Shown piece after piece: positions 35,586 through 45,757 of a stretch of 63,388 nucleotides of DNA. Where the stretch lies: assembly GCA_028290305.1 (NCBI GenBank), contig JAQGKC010000271.1:1-63388 (forward strand). Reading direction: 5' to 3'. Numbering within the stretch: position 1 is the first letter of the stretch; each line of letters begins with the position of its first letter. The notes beneath the pieces are model-generated. The model was not told the origin of the DNA and searched no databases. It saw only the letters and a list, made by a program, of their open reading frames with translations. The DNA is from Bradyrhizobium sp. Its GTDB lineage: Bacteria > Pseudomonadota > Alphaproteobacteria > Rhizobiales > Xanthobacteraceae. A program made the position numbers and the translations under genes.

Positions 35586-37763
35586 ATGAACAAGCACGTC
35601 TCGCCTCGCATGAATCGCCGTTCCTTTGTGATCGGCTCGGCCGCGGTTGGCGCCGGCCTCGCGCTCGGCTTCGATCTCCCGTTCGGTGGTCCCGGTGTAG
35701 TGCGCGCCGCCGACGGCTCGCCGGAAGTGAATGCCTGGGTCGTGATCCGGCCCGACGACACCGTCGTGATCCGCATCGCGCGCTCGGGGATGGGCCAGGG
35801 CTCGCTCACCGGCCTTGCGCAGCTCTGCGCCGAGGAGCTGGAATGCGACTGGTCGAAGGTCACGACCGAATTCCCCTCGCCCGGCCAGAACGTCGCCCGC
35901 AAGCGCGTCTGGGGCGATTACTCCACCGGCGGCAGCCGCGGCATCCGCTCCTCGCAAGACTATGTGCGAAAGGGCGGCGCCACCGCGCGCGTGATGCTTA
36001 TCGAGGCCGCCGCCAATGAATGGAAGGTGCCGGCCTCCGAATGCATCGCCGCCAACAGCGTCATCACGCACACGCCGAGCGGCCGCACCACGAGCTTTGG
36101 CAAGGTCGCCGAGGCGGCCGCGAAGATCACGCCGCCCGCCGATGTCGCGCTGAAGGACCCAAAGGACTGGAAGCTGATTGGCAAGGGCGTCAGGCGCCTC
36201 GACACGCCCGACAAGGTCACTGGCGCCACCGTCTACGGCATCGACGTCAAGCTGCCCGGCATGCTCAACGCCGCGATCAAGGACTGCCCGGTCACCGGCG
36301 GTAAGCTGAAGAGCTATGACGAGGCCAAAATCGCCGGCATGAAGGGCGTGAAGAAGGTGGTGAAGGTTGACGACAGCGCGGTTGCCGTCATCGCCGACAC
36401 CTGGTGGCACGCCAAGACCGCGCTCGATGCGTTGCCGATCGCCTGGGACGAAGGCCCGAACGCCAAGGTCTCCAGTGAATCGATCGCGAAGTGGCTCTCG
36501 GAGGGACTCGAAGGCGGTCCGGCCTATGTCGGCAATTCCAACGGCGACGTGAACGCGGCGCTTTCAGGCGCGGCGAAGAAGGTGGAGGCGGTCTACAGCT
36601 ACCCCTACCAGAACCATGCCACCATGGAGCCGATGAACGCCACCGCGGTCTATACCCCGGACAAATGCGAAGTGTGGTGCGGCACGCAGAATGGCGAGGC
36701 GGCATTGGCCGCGGTTCTCGAAGCGTCCGAGCTTCACGCCGATAAATGCGATGTGAACAAGCTGATGCTTGGCGGCGGCTTCGGCCGGCGCGCCCGGACC
36801 GATTACGTCCGCCAAGCCGTGCTGATTGCCAAGCAAATGCCGGGCACGCCGATCAAGCTGCTATGGAGTCGCGAAGAGGACATGACGCATGGCCGCTACC
36901 ATCCAGTCACGCAATGCAAGATGACTGCCGGCTTCGACGCCGACAATAATCTTACTGCCTTGCATATGCGCATCTCCGGCCAGTCGATCCGGGCCACGCT
37001 TCGCCCCGCCGGCCTCGTCAACGGCATGGACCCCTTCACCTTCCAGGGTCTCGATCCCAAGGGTGAGGCTGCATTCGGATATTCGATCCCGAATCTTTTG
37101 ATCGATCATTCGATGCGCAACCCGCACATCATTCCGGGCTTCTGGCGCGGCGTGAACGTCAACCACAACGCCATCTATGTCGAATGCTTCATGGATGAGC
37201 TGGCGCATGCCGTAAACCAGGATCCGCTGGCGTTCCGTTTGAAACTGATCCATCCGAAGAACCAGGCGGTGCTGCAAGCCGTGGCCGACAAGATCGGCTG
37301 GGGCACGAAGCCGCCGGGTGGCATCCATCGCGGCCTCGCGCAGTATATGGGTTTTAGCAGCTATGTTGCGGCCGCCGCCGAAATCTCGGTGAGCGACGGC
37401 AACAAGATCAAGGTGCACCGCATCGTCGCGGCCACAGATCCCGGCTATGCCGTGAACCCGGCGCAGATCGATCGGCAGATCGCGGGCTCCTTCGTCTACG
37501 GCCTCACCGGGCTGTTCTATGGCGGCTGCACCGTGAAGGACGGCGCCATCGAGCAGACCAATTTCGACACCTACAATTCGATGCGCATCAACGAGATGCC
37601 GAAGGTGGAGTCGATCGTGATGCCGAGCGGCGGGTTCTGGGGCGGTGTCGGCGAGCCGACCATCTGCGTTGCGGGACCGGCGGTGCTGAACGCCTATTTC
37701 GCGGCGACCGGCAAGCGCATCCGCTCGGCGCCGCTGCGCGACCAGAACATCACGTTCGCTTAA
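35586..37763 (+). CDS. iorB: Molybdopterin subunit of a molybdenum hydroxylase (IorB-like)
   Basis: 725 residues. A Tat signal (MNRRSFVIGSAAVGAGLAL) implies export of the folded cofactor-bearing enzyme to the periplasm. Molybdopterin-binding features include GSRGIRSSQDYV, YPYQNHATMEPMNATAVY, LGGGFGRRARTDYV and the C-terminal GGVGEPTICVAGPAVLNA containing the catalytic Glu. It resembles isoquinoline 1-oxidoreductase beta subunit and periplasmic aldehyde oxidases; the substrate is open. No cytochrome gene follows; a flavoprotein remnant is next instead. Confidence 0.9.
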   Translation: MNKHVSPRMNRRSFVIGSAAVGAGLALGFDLPFGGPGVVRAADGSPEVNAWVVIRPDDTVVIRIARSGMGQGSLTGLAQLCAEELECDWSKVTTEFPSPGQNVARKRVWGDYSTGGSRGIRSSQDYVRKGGATARVMLIEAAANEWKVPASECIAANSVITHTPSGRTTSFGKVAEAAAKITPPADVALKDPKDWKLIGKGVRRLDTPDKVTGATVYGIDVKLPGMLNAAIKDCPVTGGKLKSYDEAKIAGMKGVKKVVKVDDSAVAVIADTWWHAKTALDALPIAWDEGPNAKVSSESIAKWLSEGLEGGPAYVGNSNGDVNAALSGAAKKVEAVYSYPYQNHATMEPMNATAVYTPDKCEVWCGTQNGEAALAAVLEASELHADKCDVNKLMLGGGFGRRARTDYVRQAVLIAKQMPGTPIKLLWSREEDMTHGRYHPVTQCKMTAGFDADNNLTALHMRISGQSIRATLRPAGLVNGMDPFTFQGLDPKGEAAFGYSIPNLLIDHSMRNPHIIPGFWRGVNVNHNAIYVECFMDELAHAVNQDPLAFRLKLIHPKNQAVLQAVADKIGWGTKPPGGIHRGLAQYMGFSSYVAAAAEISVSDGNKIKVHRIVAATDPGYAVNPAQIDRQIAGSFVYGLTGLFYGGCTVKDGAIEQTNFDTYNSMRINEMPKVESIVMPSGGFWGGVGEPTICVAGPAVLNAYFAATGKRIRSAPLRDQNITFA

Positions 37764-37803
37764 AGAGAGAACGCGCTCGCCTTGCGAAAGGCCGCCGCAC
37801 TAG

Positions 37804-38283
37804 TTGCGGATCATGACCATGAACGCGCCGCGCACACGGCGGGACACCGTTCGCGGCCTCACAGCCGTGGCGGCCTCGCTCGCCCTGCCGTCGATCAGCC
37901 ATGCGCAATCGAGGGCACGCGTTGCCGTGATCGGTGGCGGCTTTGGTGGCGCGGCCTGCGCGCGCGCTTTGAAATGGCTCAACGCGAAGCTCGAGGCAAC
38001 GCTGGTCGAGCCTAACGCGCGCTTGACCGCCTGTCCCTTCTGCAACGAGGTAATCGCGGGCTTGTGCGAGATCGAAGCGCAGCAATTCGTCTATGAGAAG
38101 ATTGCAGGCGTTGGCGTACGCGTCATCGCGCAGGCGCGAACAAGGTCGATGCTTCGGCGCGCAGCGTCACGGACGGCCCAACGTTCGGCTACGATCGCCT
38201 CGTGCTCTCGCCCGGCATCGATTTCGATTTCGAGGCGCTGCCCGGCTATGACGAGGCAGCCTCCGCAAAAATGCCGCACGCCT
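37804..38283 (+). pseudogene. Remnant of a sulfide-dehydrogenase-like flavoprotein
   Basis: Tat-like leader (TRRDTVRGLTAVAASLALPS) and the FAD fold of FCSD/SoxF-type NAD(P)/FAD oxidoreductases (ARVAVIGGGFGGAACARALK, CPFCNEVIAGL). The frame shifts near 38130; the other frame continues FGYDRLVLSPGIDFDFEALP and KMPHAW before the homology ends abruptly at about 38285 in a KaiC fragment. Only the N-terminal about 160 residues of some 400 remain. Confidence 0.75.
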
Positions 38284-38286
38284 GGC

Positions 38287-38533
38287 TCTGCACCGCAACC
38301 AGCAAGTCTCTCATTGGCGGCGAGAGGGTCAGCGAGCAGCACATCTCGACCCTGCTCGATTCGATCATCCTGCTGCGTTACATCCAGGAGCAGGAGACAT
38401 GAACCGGGGTCTCATGGTGCTCAAGATGCGAGGCAGCGAGCACGCCAAGGAGATACGACGGTTTACCATCGACGGCGCGGGCGTGCATCTCGGGGAGGCA
38501 TTCAAGACGGCGCCGAATGTATTCAGTGAGTAG
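38287..38533 (+). pseudogene. C-terminal fragment of a KaiC-like ATPase
   Basis: TATSKSLIGGERVSEQHIST and LLDSIILLRYIQEQE, then in a shifted frame MNRGLMVLKMRGSEHAKEIR and FTIDGAGVHLGEAF, match the end of the second KaiC domain. Two bases appear inserted (or one lost) near 38398. The Walker motifs are absent. It is fused head-on to the flavoprotein remnant. Confidence 0.7.
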
Positions 38534-38583
38534 GAGCACCCGCGAGCGAGGTCAATCAAGGCGGCCACATCGAGGCATGCGCG

Positions 38584-38945
38584 ATGAATATAACTAGCGC
38601 TTCCAGCGGTTCTGGCATCGACCAAACCGAGATCAGGTTCCTCATTGAGAAGAATGCCGACGGCATCATCGTCGTCGACGAGAGCGGCACGGTGCCGTTC
38701 GCCAATCCGGCAGCCGAGCAGATCTTCGGCCGGCCCTCGGGGGCTCTCATCGGTTCGCCGATCGGAATACCCTTACAGGCGATACGACCGAAATCACCAT
38801 TCACAGGCCAGGTGACGGACAGATCGATGCCGAAATCCGCGTGGTGGAGACGAGCTGGGATCAAAGCCCTGCGCGCCTCGCCAGCCTTCGGGACATTTCC
38901 GCGCGCCGGGCGCTGGAGGAGCGACTGCGGCCGACATCGAAGGAC
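38584..38945 (+). pseudogene. PAS-domain sensor kinase fragment
   Basis: TEIRFLIEKNADGIIVVDES and FANPAAEQIFGRPSGALIG are the start of a PAS domain. Near 38770 the frame changes, and GDTTEITIHRPGDGQIDAEI then RVVETSWDQSPARL, SLRDISARRALEERLR complete it. The kinase core is missing. A PAS kinase beside kaiC suggests that both came from one former locus. Confidence 0.65.
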
Positions 38946-38994
38946 ATACGCTGTTTGCGGCGGAAACCCGGGGCTGGTTTCATCCTCCGCCTGC

Positions 38995-39160
38995 CCGCCG
39001 ATGGTCTATGACTATGGCGGCTTTCCCGAGCACACTTATCGCATCCGCTACGACGCGCCGAGCGATCCGGCACTTGCGGAACGGGTTCGCGACCTACTGG
39101 AGCGCGACGGCCAGTCAGCCCGACCCGCATGGGTCCGCCCGCACCGGCGGCGCTGAGAAG
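38995..39160 (+). pseudogene. Fragment of a class III extradiol dioxygenase (DODA type)
   Basis: VYDYGGFPEHTYRIRYDAPS and DPALAERVRDLLERDG match the segment of DODA/LigB-type dioxygenases that follows the first metal ligands. No metal ligands and no further homology are seen on either side. It is about 50 residues out of some 260. Confidence 0.55.
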
Positions 39161-39299
39161 TCATGTCGTCGCACCACTGCCCCTCGGCGGTCGGACGCAG
39201 GAGGCTTTCCGCTTCGGCGCAGATCGCGATGAAACGGTCCACGGCGACTTCGAGCGCGTCGGGGCCCATCCGGGAAGCGACGAATCGGCCTCATCGTGG

Positions 39300-39839
39300 C
39301 CGGCATCGGATCAGAGGAGGATAACGGAGCCGTGGGCTCCGACGTGATTCCTCGCGCAGCCTCGGAAGAAGCCGGTGTTGCCGTCGCGGCGGAGGGGACG
39401 AATGTCGGAGTGGTACGCCTCCCACAGGTCCACAACATCACCAAACAAGGTTTTGTCAGTTACGCCGTCTCTGCCTATCGTGAAAAGGGGGTCTGCGCAT
39501 ACATTGGCGAGGGACGTAATCGCTGGCCAGCCGCGCACGTGCTCGACGTTGCCAGGCTTTACAGACTGGCGATAGAGAAGGCTGAACCGATGGCCAAATA
39601 TCACGCGGTTGCGGAAGAAGGCGTGTCGATGCGCGAGATCGCTGAGGCTGCCGCTTGAGGCCTCGATCTCCCGATCAAGTCCATTGCTCCCGAAGATGCG
39701 CAAGCCTTCTTCGGCTGGCTCTCGATGTTCGCTGGGTATGACATGCCCGCCTTAAGCAAGCAAGCAAACGCAACGTAAGTTGGGATGGCAGCCGACCGGC
39801 CCAGGATTGATCACCGATATCGAGAACTCGTTACGTTAG
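39300..39839 (+). pseudogene. C-terminal half of an SDR-family NAD-dependent oxidoreductase
   Basis: VVRLPQVHNITKQGFVSYAV, VCAYIGEGRNRWPAAHVLDV, ARLYRLAIEKAEPMAKYHAV, EEGVSMREIAEAAA match the C-terminal half of epimerase-type SDR proteins. An in-frame TGA at 39656 is followed in the same frame by GLDLPIKSIAPEDAQAFFGW. A later frameshift near 39776 leads to KLGWQPTGPGLITDIENSLR and a stop at 39839. The Rossmann N-terminus is missing. Confidence 0.72.
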
Positions 39840-40157
39840 ATCGGACGGCGCTCATCTTGCAGCGAAAATCGCCCCGCGGCCATTGTAACTGTAACCTCAG
39901 CACATTGGAATTCCTTAGACTGTCCGGCGGTGGCGCCGTGTGCCCACCGTCGATGTGACATAAATGACGCGGTCTCGCCGAGCGCGCGGCTTCGAGTGGC
40001 ACCCTCTCTCATTCGTGTGCTGAATAAGCGCAATTCGAGCGCGCCGACTTCCGTGAAGGGCTGCGACCGACTACCCGAACAAGAACGAAAGTGCCGGAAG
40101 TTCCTCCACATTCTCCCGAGGAGTGCCGCGGCACCTGACAATCGCTGGAGGATTGCT

Positions 40158-40985
40158 GTGACAGTAGATCACGAACAGACGTTCGAGAACGTGCTCGTCG
40201 AGGTCGCAGCAAGTGTCGCCTGGGTCACGCTGAATAGGCCGACGAAGCGAAATGCGATCAGCCCTGCGCTGTCTTCCGAAATGTTGCGGGTCCTCCGCCA
40301 TCTTAACGAAAATCCGAACGTGAGAGTGATAGTGCTTACCGGCGCAGGACAAAGCTTCTGTGCCGGGATGGACCTGAACTACCTCGGTCAACTCGCGGAC
40401 AAGCCGGCTGAACTCTCGAATTTCTCCGCCGACGCCCGCGGCTGGATGTGGGAAGGCATCACGCGCTCGCCGAAGCCGATCATCGCCATGGTGAACGGCT
40501 ATTGTTTCGGCGGCGGCTTTGTGCCGTTGATCGCAAGCGACATCGCGGTGGCGGGGAGCGAGGCGCTGTTTGGCCTGTCCGAGATCAATTGGGGACATTT
40601 TCTCGGTGGTGCCGTGAGCAAGCTCGTGGTCGATACGCTCGGTCGGCGCAAGGCGACGTACCTGGCATTTACCGGCGAAACCATCGGCGCCAAACAGGCG
40701 CACGAGCTCGGACTGATCACGCTTGCCGTTCCCCAGGAAGAGCTCAAGGAGCGTGTCAGCCAGATCGCCCAGACGCTCGTGAGCAAGAGCGCAATTGCGC
40801 TGCAGGCGACCAAAGAAGCGTTGCGGGTCACGCCCAGCATGACCGTCGATCAATGTTACGAATACGCCGCGGCGAAAAACGATCAGCTCCGCATCCGCGA
40901 CAAGCCGGGTATCCGCAACCGAGCACGGGAAGAATTCATCGAGAGCAAGACGTACCGGCCCGGCACCGGCTCGGTTCGTCTATGA
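40158..40985 (+). CDS. Hydroxycinnamoyl-CoA hydratase/lyase (crotonase family)
   Basis: 275 residues from GTG 40158, behind GGAGG. Crotonase-fold features: oxyanion-hole residues in AGQSFCAGMDLNYLG and NGYCFGGGFVPLIASDIAVA, and the catalytic Glu in LFGLSEINWGHFLGG. The EGITRSPKPIIAMVNGYCFG run and KNDQLRIRD near the C-terminus are characteristic of p-hydroxycinnamoyl/feruloyl-CoA hydratase-lyase, which turns feruloyl- or coumaroyl-CoA into a benzaldehyde and acetyl-CoA. An acyl-CoA synthetase gene follows. No vanillin-type aldehyde dehydrogenase is seen nearby. Confidence 0.85.
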   Translation: MTVDHEQTFENVLVEVAASVAWVTLNRPTKRNAISPALSSEMLRVLRHLNENPNVRVIVLTGAGQSFCAGMDLNYLGQLADKPAELSNFSADARGWMWEGITRSPKPIIAMVNGYCFGGGFVPLIASDIAVAGSEALFGLSEINWGHFLGGAVSKLVVDTLGRRKATYLAFTGETIGAKQAHELGLITLAVPQEELKERVSQIAQTLVSKSAIALQATKEALRVTPSMTVDQCYEYAAAKNDQLRIRDKPGIRNRAREEFIESKTYRPGTGSVRL

Positions 40986-41093
40986 GCTGTCCGAGGCTGA
41001 CTGGCTGGGTCGCAAGGGCGGTCGCGGAGCGGCAATTTAACGAAAATGAATGAACGGATCGCCTGATATCCCGAGCGATCGAGGAGGAAAGTC

Positions 41094-43073
41094 GTGCTCA
41101 GGCCTACAGAAATCTCGCCGTTGATTCCCAACGATGCTGTCGTGGCCGAAACCGCCGAGCTTCGTCTGTTGAACAAACCGTTGCGCTCCATCGCTGATGT
41201 CGAAGAGATCGAAAAGATCCCGCTGAGTGAGCATGTGAAGATCGTCAACTTCTCGGAGCGGATCGATCTTGCGCTGGCCGCGCGTGATCCGGACGACATT
41301 GCGATCTCATATGTTGAGGACGGTGACGTTGATCGAAGCCCACATCGGACCTCTTTTCGTGAGCTTCGGAGCAGCATCGACAAGACGGCAAGCCTACTCC
41401 GCGCTCACGGAATCAATCGTGGAGATGTCGTCGCCGTGTTGTTGCCGGCGGTGCCAACGAGCTTTTGGGCGTATCTCGGAGCCATGTCGGCCGGAATAGT
41501 ATTCCCCATTAATTGGATGCTGGAAGCCTCACAGATCTCAAGGCTGATCCGCGAATCGAAGGCGCGAGCCGTTATCGCGTTCGGTCCGACTCCTGGCTTC
41601 AAAATTTGGGAATCCCTGGCGTCGATGAGGGACGAGCTCCCGCAAGAGATCACGATATGGTCGGTCGTAGGTCCGAACGGGAACGTCTCGCCGGAATCGG
41701 ATCTTGACGCCGCGATCCGCTTTCAACCAGAACTCCGAACGTTCCTCGAAATTGCGGGAGACGATATCGCCGCCTACGTCCATTCGGGCGGCACGACCGG
41801 CGCGCCGAAGATCGTCAAGCTCTCGCATCGAGGTCTCTCGTATCGTCACTGGACCAGCCAGCTCTTCCAACGCCATACGCTCCGCGACGTTTGCTTGAAC
41901 GATACGCCGCTGTTCCATGTCGGTGGCTTTATCGGACGTACTTTCTCGGCGGTGGCGTCCGGCGCGAGCATGGTCATCCCGAGCGTTATGGGGGCGCGCG
42001 ATCGAAAGTATGTCGCGGATTACTGGAAGTTCGTCGAGAAATACTGCATCACCAGAATATCGGCGGTGCCGACGACCTTGGCGGTCCTGGCCAAAAATCA
42101 TCCACGCGACCGGGATCTGTCGTCGCTGAAGCCATACTTCGCGACGGGCTCCACTGCGCTTCCAATCGCCGTTCGGGAGGAATTCGAGACCAACACGGGA
42201 ATTCGCGTGCTCAATACCTATGGGATGACCGAGAACACCGCGAGTGTATCCTGCGATCCGCCGGATGGGACGCGGAAGGAAGGTGGATCCGGCATCCGCT
42301 TTCCCTTTACGCGCGTGCGGGCGGCGGTGATGGATGCCCAGGGCCGCACCGTGCGGGTCTGTGGCCCGGGGGAGATCGGCATGCTCCAGGTCAGCGGGCC
42401 GGGCGTCACGCCGGGATTCGTCAATCCCTCTCACGAACACGGCGCCAGAACGGAGGATGGGTGGATCATTTCAGGGGATCTGGGCCGCGTCGATGAGGAT
42501 GGGTTCATCTTCGTGACCGGGCGCGCCAAGGACGTCATCATTCGCGGCGGTCACAATATCGATCCCGCGCTGATCGAAGAGCCCTTGATGAAATATCCGG
42601 ATGTGCAGCTCGTGGCAGCGGTCGGACGGCCGGACGCTTACGCTGGAGAGGTGCCGATCGCTTATGTGCAGTTGGTGCCGGGCTCGCAAGCATCGTCCGC
42701 GGATCTCGCGGAGTTTCTAAAGGACCGAATTGCGGAGCGGGCCGCGTTCCCGAAGGAGATCATCGTCATTCCCGAGATTCCCCTCACCGCCGTCGGCAAG
42801 CCACTGAAAACCGAGTTGCGCAAGGACGCAACACATCGTGCGCTCTCATCGGCTCTTTCGGAGGCAACAGGAATTGTTAATGGGCAATTGTTCCTCTCGA
42901 TCGATTCCCATCCATCCTCGGGGACGATGGTCAATATCAGGATTTCTTGCGCCGACAGCGAATGGAGCGGAATGGAATCCCGCGTCAAGGCGACGATGAA
43001 CCAATACTCGTTTGCCTATCACTTGGAGCGAGGTGATGCGTCCGGGACGCGGAGCGAAATGGCAGGGCGTTAG
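41094..43073 (+). CDS. Acyl-CoA synthetase (AMP-forming), probably for hydroxycinnamate-type acids
   Basis: 659 residues. AMP-binding motif YVHSGGTTGAPKIVKLSHRG, adenylate-forming motif RVLNTYGMTENTASV, DGWIISGDLGRVDEDGFIFV, and the C-terminal GKPLKTELRKD containing the conserved Lys. The N-terminal about 60 residues and the C-terminal about 60 residues extend beyond the usual family length. Together with the hydratase/lyase 108 bp upstream it can form a two-step CoA-dependent side-chain cleavage pathway. A good site (GAGGAGG) precedes the start. Confidence 0.88.
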   Translation: MLRPTEISPLIPNDAVVAETAELRLLNKPLRSIADVEEIEKIPLSEHVKIVNFSERIDLALAARDPDDIAISYVEDGDVDRSPHRTSFRELRSSIDKTASLLRAHGINRGDVVAVLLPAVPTSFWAYLGAMSAGIVFPINWMLEASQISRLIRESKARAVIAFGPTPGFKIWESLASMRDELPQEITIWSVVGPNGNVSPESDLDAAIRFQPELRTFLEIAGDDIAAYVHSGGTTGAPKIVKLSHRGLSYRHWTSQLFQRHTLRDVCLNDTPLFHVGGFIGRTFSAVASGASMVIPSVMGARDRKYVADYWKFVEKYCITRISAVPTTLAVLAKNHPRDRDLSSLKPYFATGSTALPIAVREEFETNTGIRVLNTYGMTENTASVSCDPPDGTRKEGGSGIRFPFTRVRAAVMDAQGRTVRVCGPGEIGMLQVSGPGVTPGFVNPSHEHGARTEDGWIISGDLGRVDEDGFIFVTGRAKDVIIRGGHNIDPALIEEPLMKYPDVQLVAAVGRPDAYAGEVPIAYVQLVPGSQASSADLAEFLKDRIAERAAFPKEIIVIPEIPLTAVGKPLKTELRKDATHRALSSALSEATGIVNGQLFLSIDSHPSSGTMVNIRISCADSEWSGMESRVKATMNQYSFAYHLERGDASGTRSEMAGR

Positions 43074-43131
43074 ATCTGTTCTCATCGATCGAAGGGATGC
43101 GAGAGCCCTCAATCCAGCTCGTGTCGTGATC

Positions 43132-44124
43132 TCAATTGGATCCCCCTGACGCTTTCGTGCGGCGAGTCTGCTTCGACCGGTCCGAATGAGAACTCGTTCC
43201 TGTTCGAAGGAGGGCATTTGAATCCAGGCCCAGAAGCTCACGCCGCAAGTACTCGATGAAGAGCTTTACCCGAGCGGTTCTAAATCTGCTCTGAGGATAG
43301 GCGATGTAGAGCGATATCGCAGGGGGGTGCCATCCCGGGCAGAGCTCGACGAGCGTGCCGGCTTCGAGATCCTCCTGAACCAGCCAGTGCGGCAAAATTC
43401 CGTAGCCGATCCCCGATCGTATCCCCATCAACGCAACGTAGATGTTGTCGGTCGCGAGCGCCGGTTTCAGGGTTAGCGTTGTCGCACGGCCATCATCGGT
43501 CTCAAGGGGGATTTGCAGCGCCATATAAGTCACGAGTTGCACCGCTGGGCGGCGATTCAACTCGGTCGGGTGCTGCACGGCTTTTTCCGCCGTGCTACCC
43601 ACGATGGTGCGGTGCGAGCGACGAAGCTCGTGCACGATCAAGGATTCATCGCGGATGGGACCAGCCCGGATCCAGAGATCATAGCCGCTTGCCGCCAAGT
43701 CGCCAGGCTCGTCGATGAGGCGCCAATCAAGCGTGATCCCTCGATGCTCGACCAGAAAGCGCATGGCAATTTCAGCCAGGATGGTTTGACCGATCGCGAC
43801 CGGCACGGCGACACGGATGTTGCCGCGAATCTTGTCGCGCCCGGCGCGGGCATTCTCGATGGCCCCATCCCAGACGGCCAGCATTTCCATCGCAGTGGGC
43901 AGAAACTGCTTGCCGGCCTCGGTCATCACCAGCTCGTGGGTCGATCGTTGAAACAGTTCGACGCCGAGCGTCGTCTCGAGCTGCTTGAGCTGACGGCTGG
44001 TCGATGGCTGCGATAGGCCCAGCAGCCTGCCGGCGCCGGACAGTGAACGAACTTCGGCGATATGGACGAAGAGACGCATCAAGTTCAGACGATCGACCGG
44101 CGTGCTCATTCGACTGGTGCTCAT
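43132..44124 (-). CDS. LysR-family regulator
   Basis: 330 residues: LysR HTH (LMRLFVHIAEVRSLSGAGRL, LSQPSTSRQLKQLETTLGVE, LFQRSTHELVMTEAG) and an effector domain of the CrgA-like subgroup (DYD-type DLWIRAGPIRDESLIVHEL; IYVALMGIRSGIGYGILPHW). It is divergent from the MFS gene with a 180-bp intergenic region and convergent with the CoA ligase gene. It is the natural candidate for controlling the hydroxycinnamate genes. Confidence 0.85.
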   Translation of the reverse strand: MSTSRMSTPVDRLNLMRLFVHIAEVRSLSGAGRLLGLSQPSTSRQLKQLETTLGVELFQRSTHELVMTEAGKQFLPTAMEMLAVWDGAIENARAGRDKIRGNIRVAVPVAIGQTILAEIAMRFLVEHRGITLDWRLIDEPGDLAASGYDLWIRAGPIRDESLIVHELRRSHRTIVGSTAEKAVQHPTELNRRPAVQLVTYMALQIPLETDDGRATTLTLKPALATDNIYVALMGIRSGIGYGILPHWLVQEDLEAGTLVELCPGWHPPAISLYIAYPQSRFRTARVKLFIEYLRRELLGLDSNALLRTGTSSHSDRSKQTRRTKASGGSN

Positions 44125-44303
44125 TTGCAGTTGGTTTAGAGGCCTATGCGAGCAAGTCTATAGGTCGGTCATTCGTTTAACAAATGACCCCCATTTGTAC
44201 CGCTTCCCTACCGATCAGGGCCGCGACTGGGTACCAAATTAGTCAAAACTGGCGGTTCGGCTGCGAAGAACGAGCCCAAAAACTGTTGGACTTGGAGGAA
44301 AAT

Positions 44304-45689
44304 GTGGACCCGCGGATAGTTTCGTTCCGATCAGCACTTGATAAGCGTGGGCTGACCGGCTTCCAGATTCGGATGATCGCTGTTGCGCTCGGACTGGCGG
44401 TCATGGACGGCTTTGACGTCCAGATCATCGGATATGTCGCGCCGATCCTGAGTGGTCTATGGCACATCGATCCCAAGTCGTTCGGTCTGATCTTCGGTGC
44501 CGGGCTGCTGGGGCTGGCCCTCGGTCCGATTATGTTTTCGCCACTTGCGGACAAGATCGGCTGCCGGCCCGTGCTGATCGGCTGCACCATACTGTATGCT
44601 CTTGGCACACTGGCGACCACGACAGTTCATTCCTGGAGCATGCTGTTGGGCCTTCGGTTTCTGACCGGGCTCGGGCTCGGCGGCGTGCTACCGTGCACGA
44701 TCGCCGTCGTGTCGGACTACGCGCCTACGCGTGCGCGCAATCTCATGCTCGCGATTTCGTCGAGTGGGTTTGCCATCGGCGGTTCCCTTGGAGGCTTCGT
44801 GGCGGCCGCGACGATCGAGCGTTTCGGCTGGCAAACTGTCTTCTGGATCGGCGGTATCGTCCCGCTGTTGATATTACCTGTGTTGTTGATCTGGTTTCCG
44901 GAGTCGCTCTCTCGACTGCTTTCGGACCCGAGCCAATACTCTCGCCTGGAAAAGATCGTCGCCCGGCTGGCTCCTGGATGGACTGTGCCCGAAGGGCAGC
45001 CGTCGAACGATGAGCGCAACGACCGCTTTCCGGTGGCGGCGCTTTTCTCCAAAGGTCTCGCGGTGCCGACGCTGCTGATCTGGTCGATATTCCTCTGCAG
45101 CCTGTTGTTGCTGTATTTCTTCGTCAACTGGATTCCGACCGTCGTCCATGCGCTCGGACAGCCGCTTCAGGCGAGCAATAACGCCGCGGCCGTTTTTCAA
45201 CTGGCCGGTCTCTTCGGTGGATTTTTCTTCAATAATCTCGCCGATCGAACTGGGCGGCCCGAATGGGCGCTGGCTTCATCCTTTGCCGGCGCGACGATAT
45301 GCTGCTTTTTCTTCGGTTCGGCGGCCGGGACCTCGTTGCCCATCATCGTCGCGAGTGTAGCCGTGACCGGGTTCTGCGTAGTGGGCGCGCTTGGCGTATG
45401 CATCTCGTTCGCGGGCACCTATTATCCGTCCTCGATCCGGGCTACGGGCATCGGCTGGGGCATCGGCATCGGCCGCCTGGGGTCTATAGCAGGACCTATC
45501 CTGGGAGGTGTTCTCCTCACATTGAACCTCAGCTCCGAGGCCTTGTTCGCCGTCTTTTCCATTCCTGCCATGGTGGCGGTTATCTGCTCCGCATGTTTGA
45601 GAAGGTCAGCGGAACAGGGAGGACCGAAGGACGACTATCCTTACGGTCCAAGGATCGGCGCGCGGGCGATCAATGATGCGAGGGGATAG
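44304..45689 (+). CDS. MFS transporter, aromatic acid:H+ symporter type
   Basis: 461 residues from GTG 44304, which lies 5 bp behind GGAGG; an earlier ATG at 44184 adds 40 non-family residues. Twelve helices with MDGFDVQIIGYVAPIL in helix 1, ADKIGCRPVLIGC, and RFLTGLGLGGVLPCTIAVVS in helix 4, the AAHS signature. It is the likely importer of the acid activated by the neighbouring CoA ligase. It starts divergently from the LysR gene. Confidence 0.88.
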   Translation: MDPRIVSFRSALDKRGLTGFQIRMIAVALGLAVMDGFDVQIIGYVAPILSGLWHIDPKSFGLIFGAGLLGLALGPIMFSPLADKIGCRPVLIGCTILYALGTLATTTVHSWSMLLGLRFLTGLGLGGVLPCTIAVVSDYAPTRARNLMLAISSSGFAIGGSLGGFVAAATIERFGWQTVFWIGGIVPLLILPVLLIWFPESLSRLLSDPSQYSRLEKIVARLAPGWTVPEGQPSNDERNDRFPVAALFSKGLAVPTLLIWSIFLCSLLLLYFFVNWIPTVVHALGQPLQASNNAAAVFQLAGLFGGFFFNNLADRTGRPEWALASSFAGATICCFFFGSAAGTSLPIIVASVAVTGFCVVGALGVCISFAGTYYPSSIRATGIGWGIGIGRLGSIAGPILGGVLLTLNLSSEALFAVFSIPAMVAVICSACLRRSAEQGGPKDDYPYGPRIGARAINDARG

Positions 45690-45757
45690 CGGCGGGGCGA
45701 ACCGGACGGCTTCATAATCGGAAGAGCGGCATCGATGCCGCTAGAGCCGATATCCTC

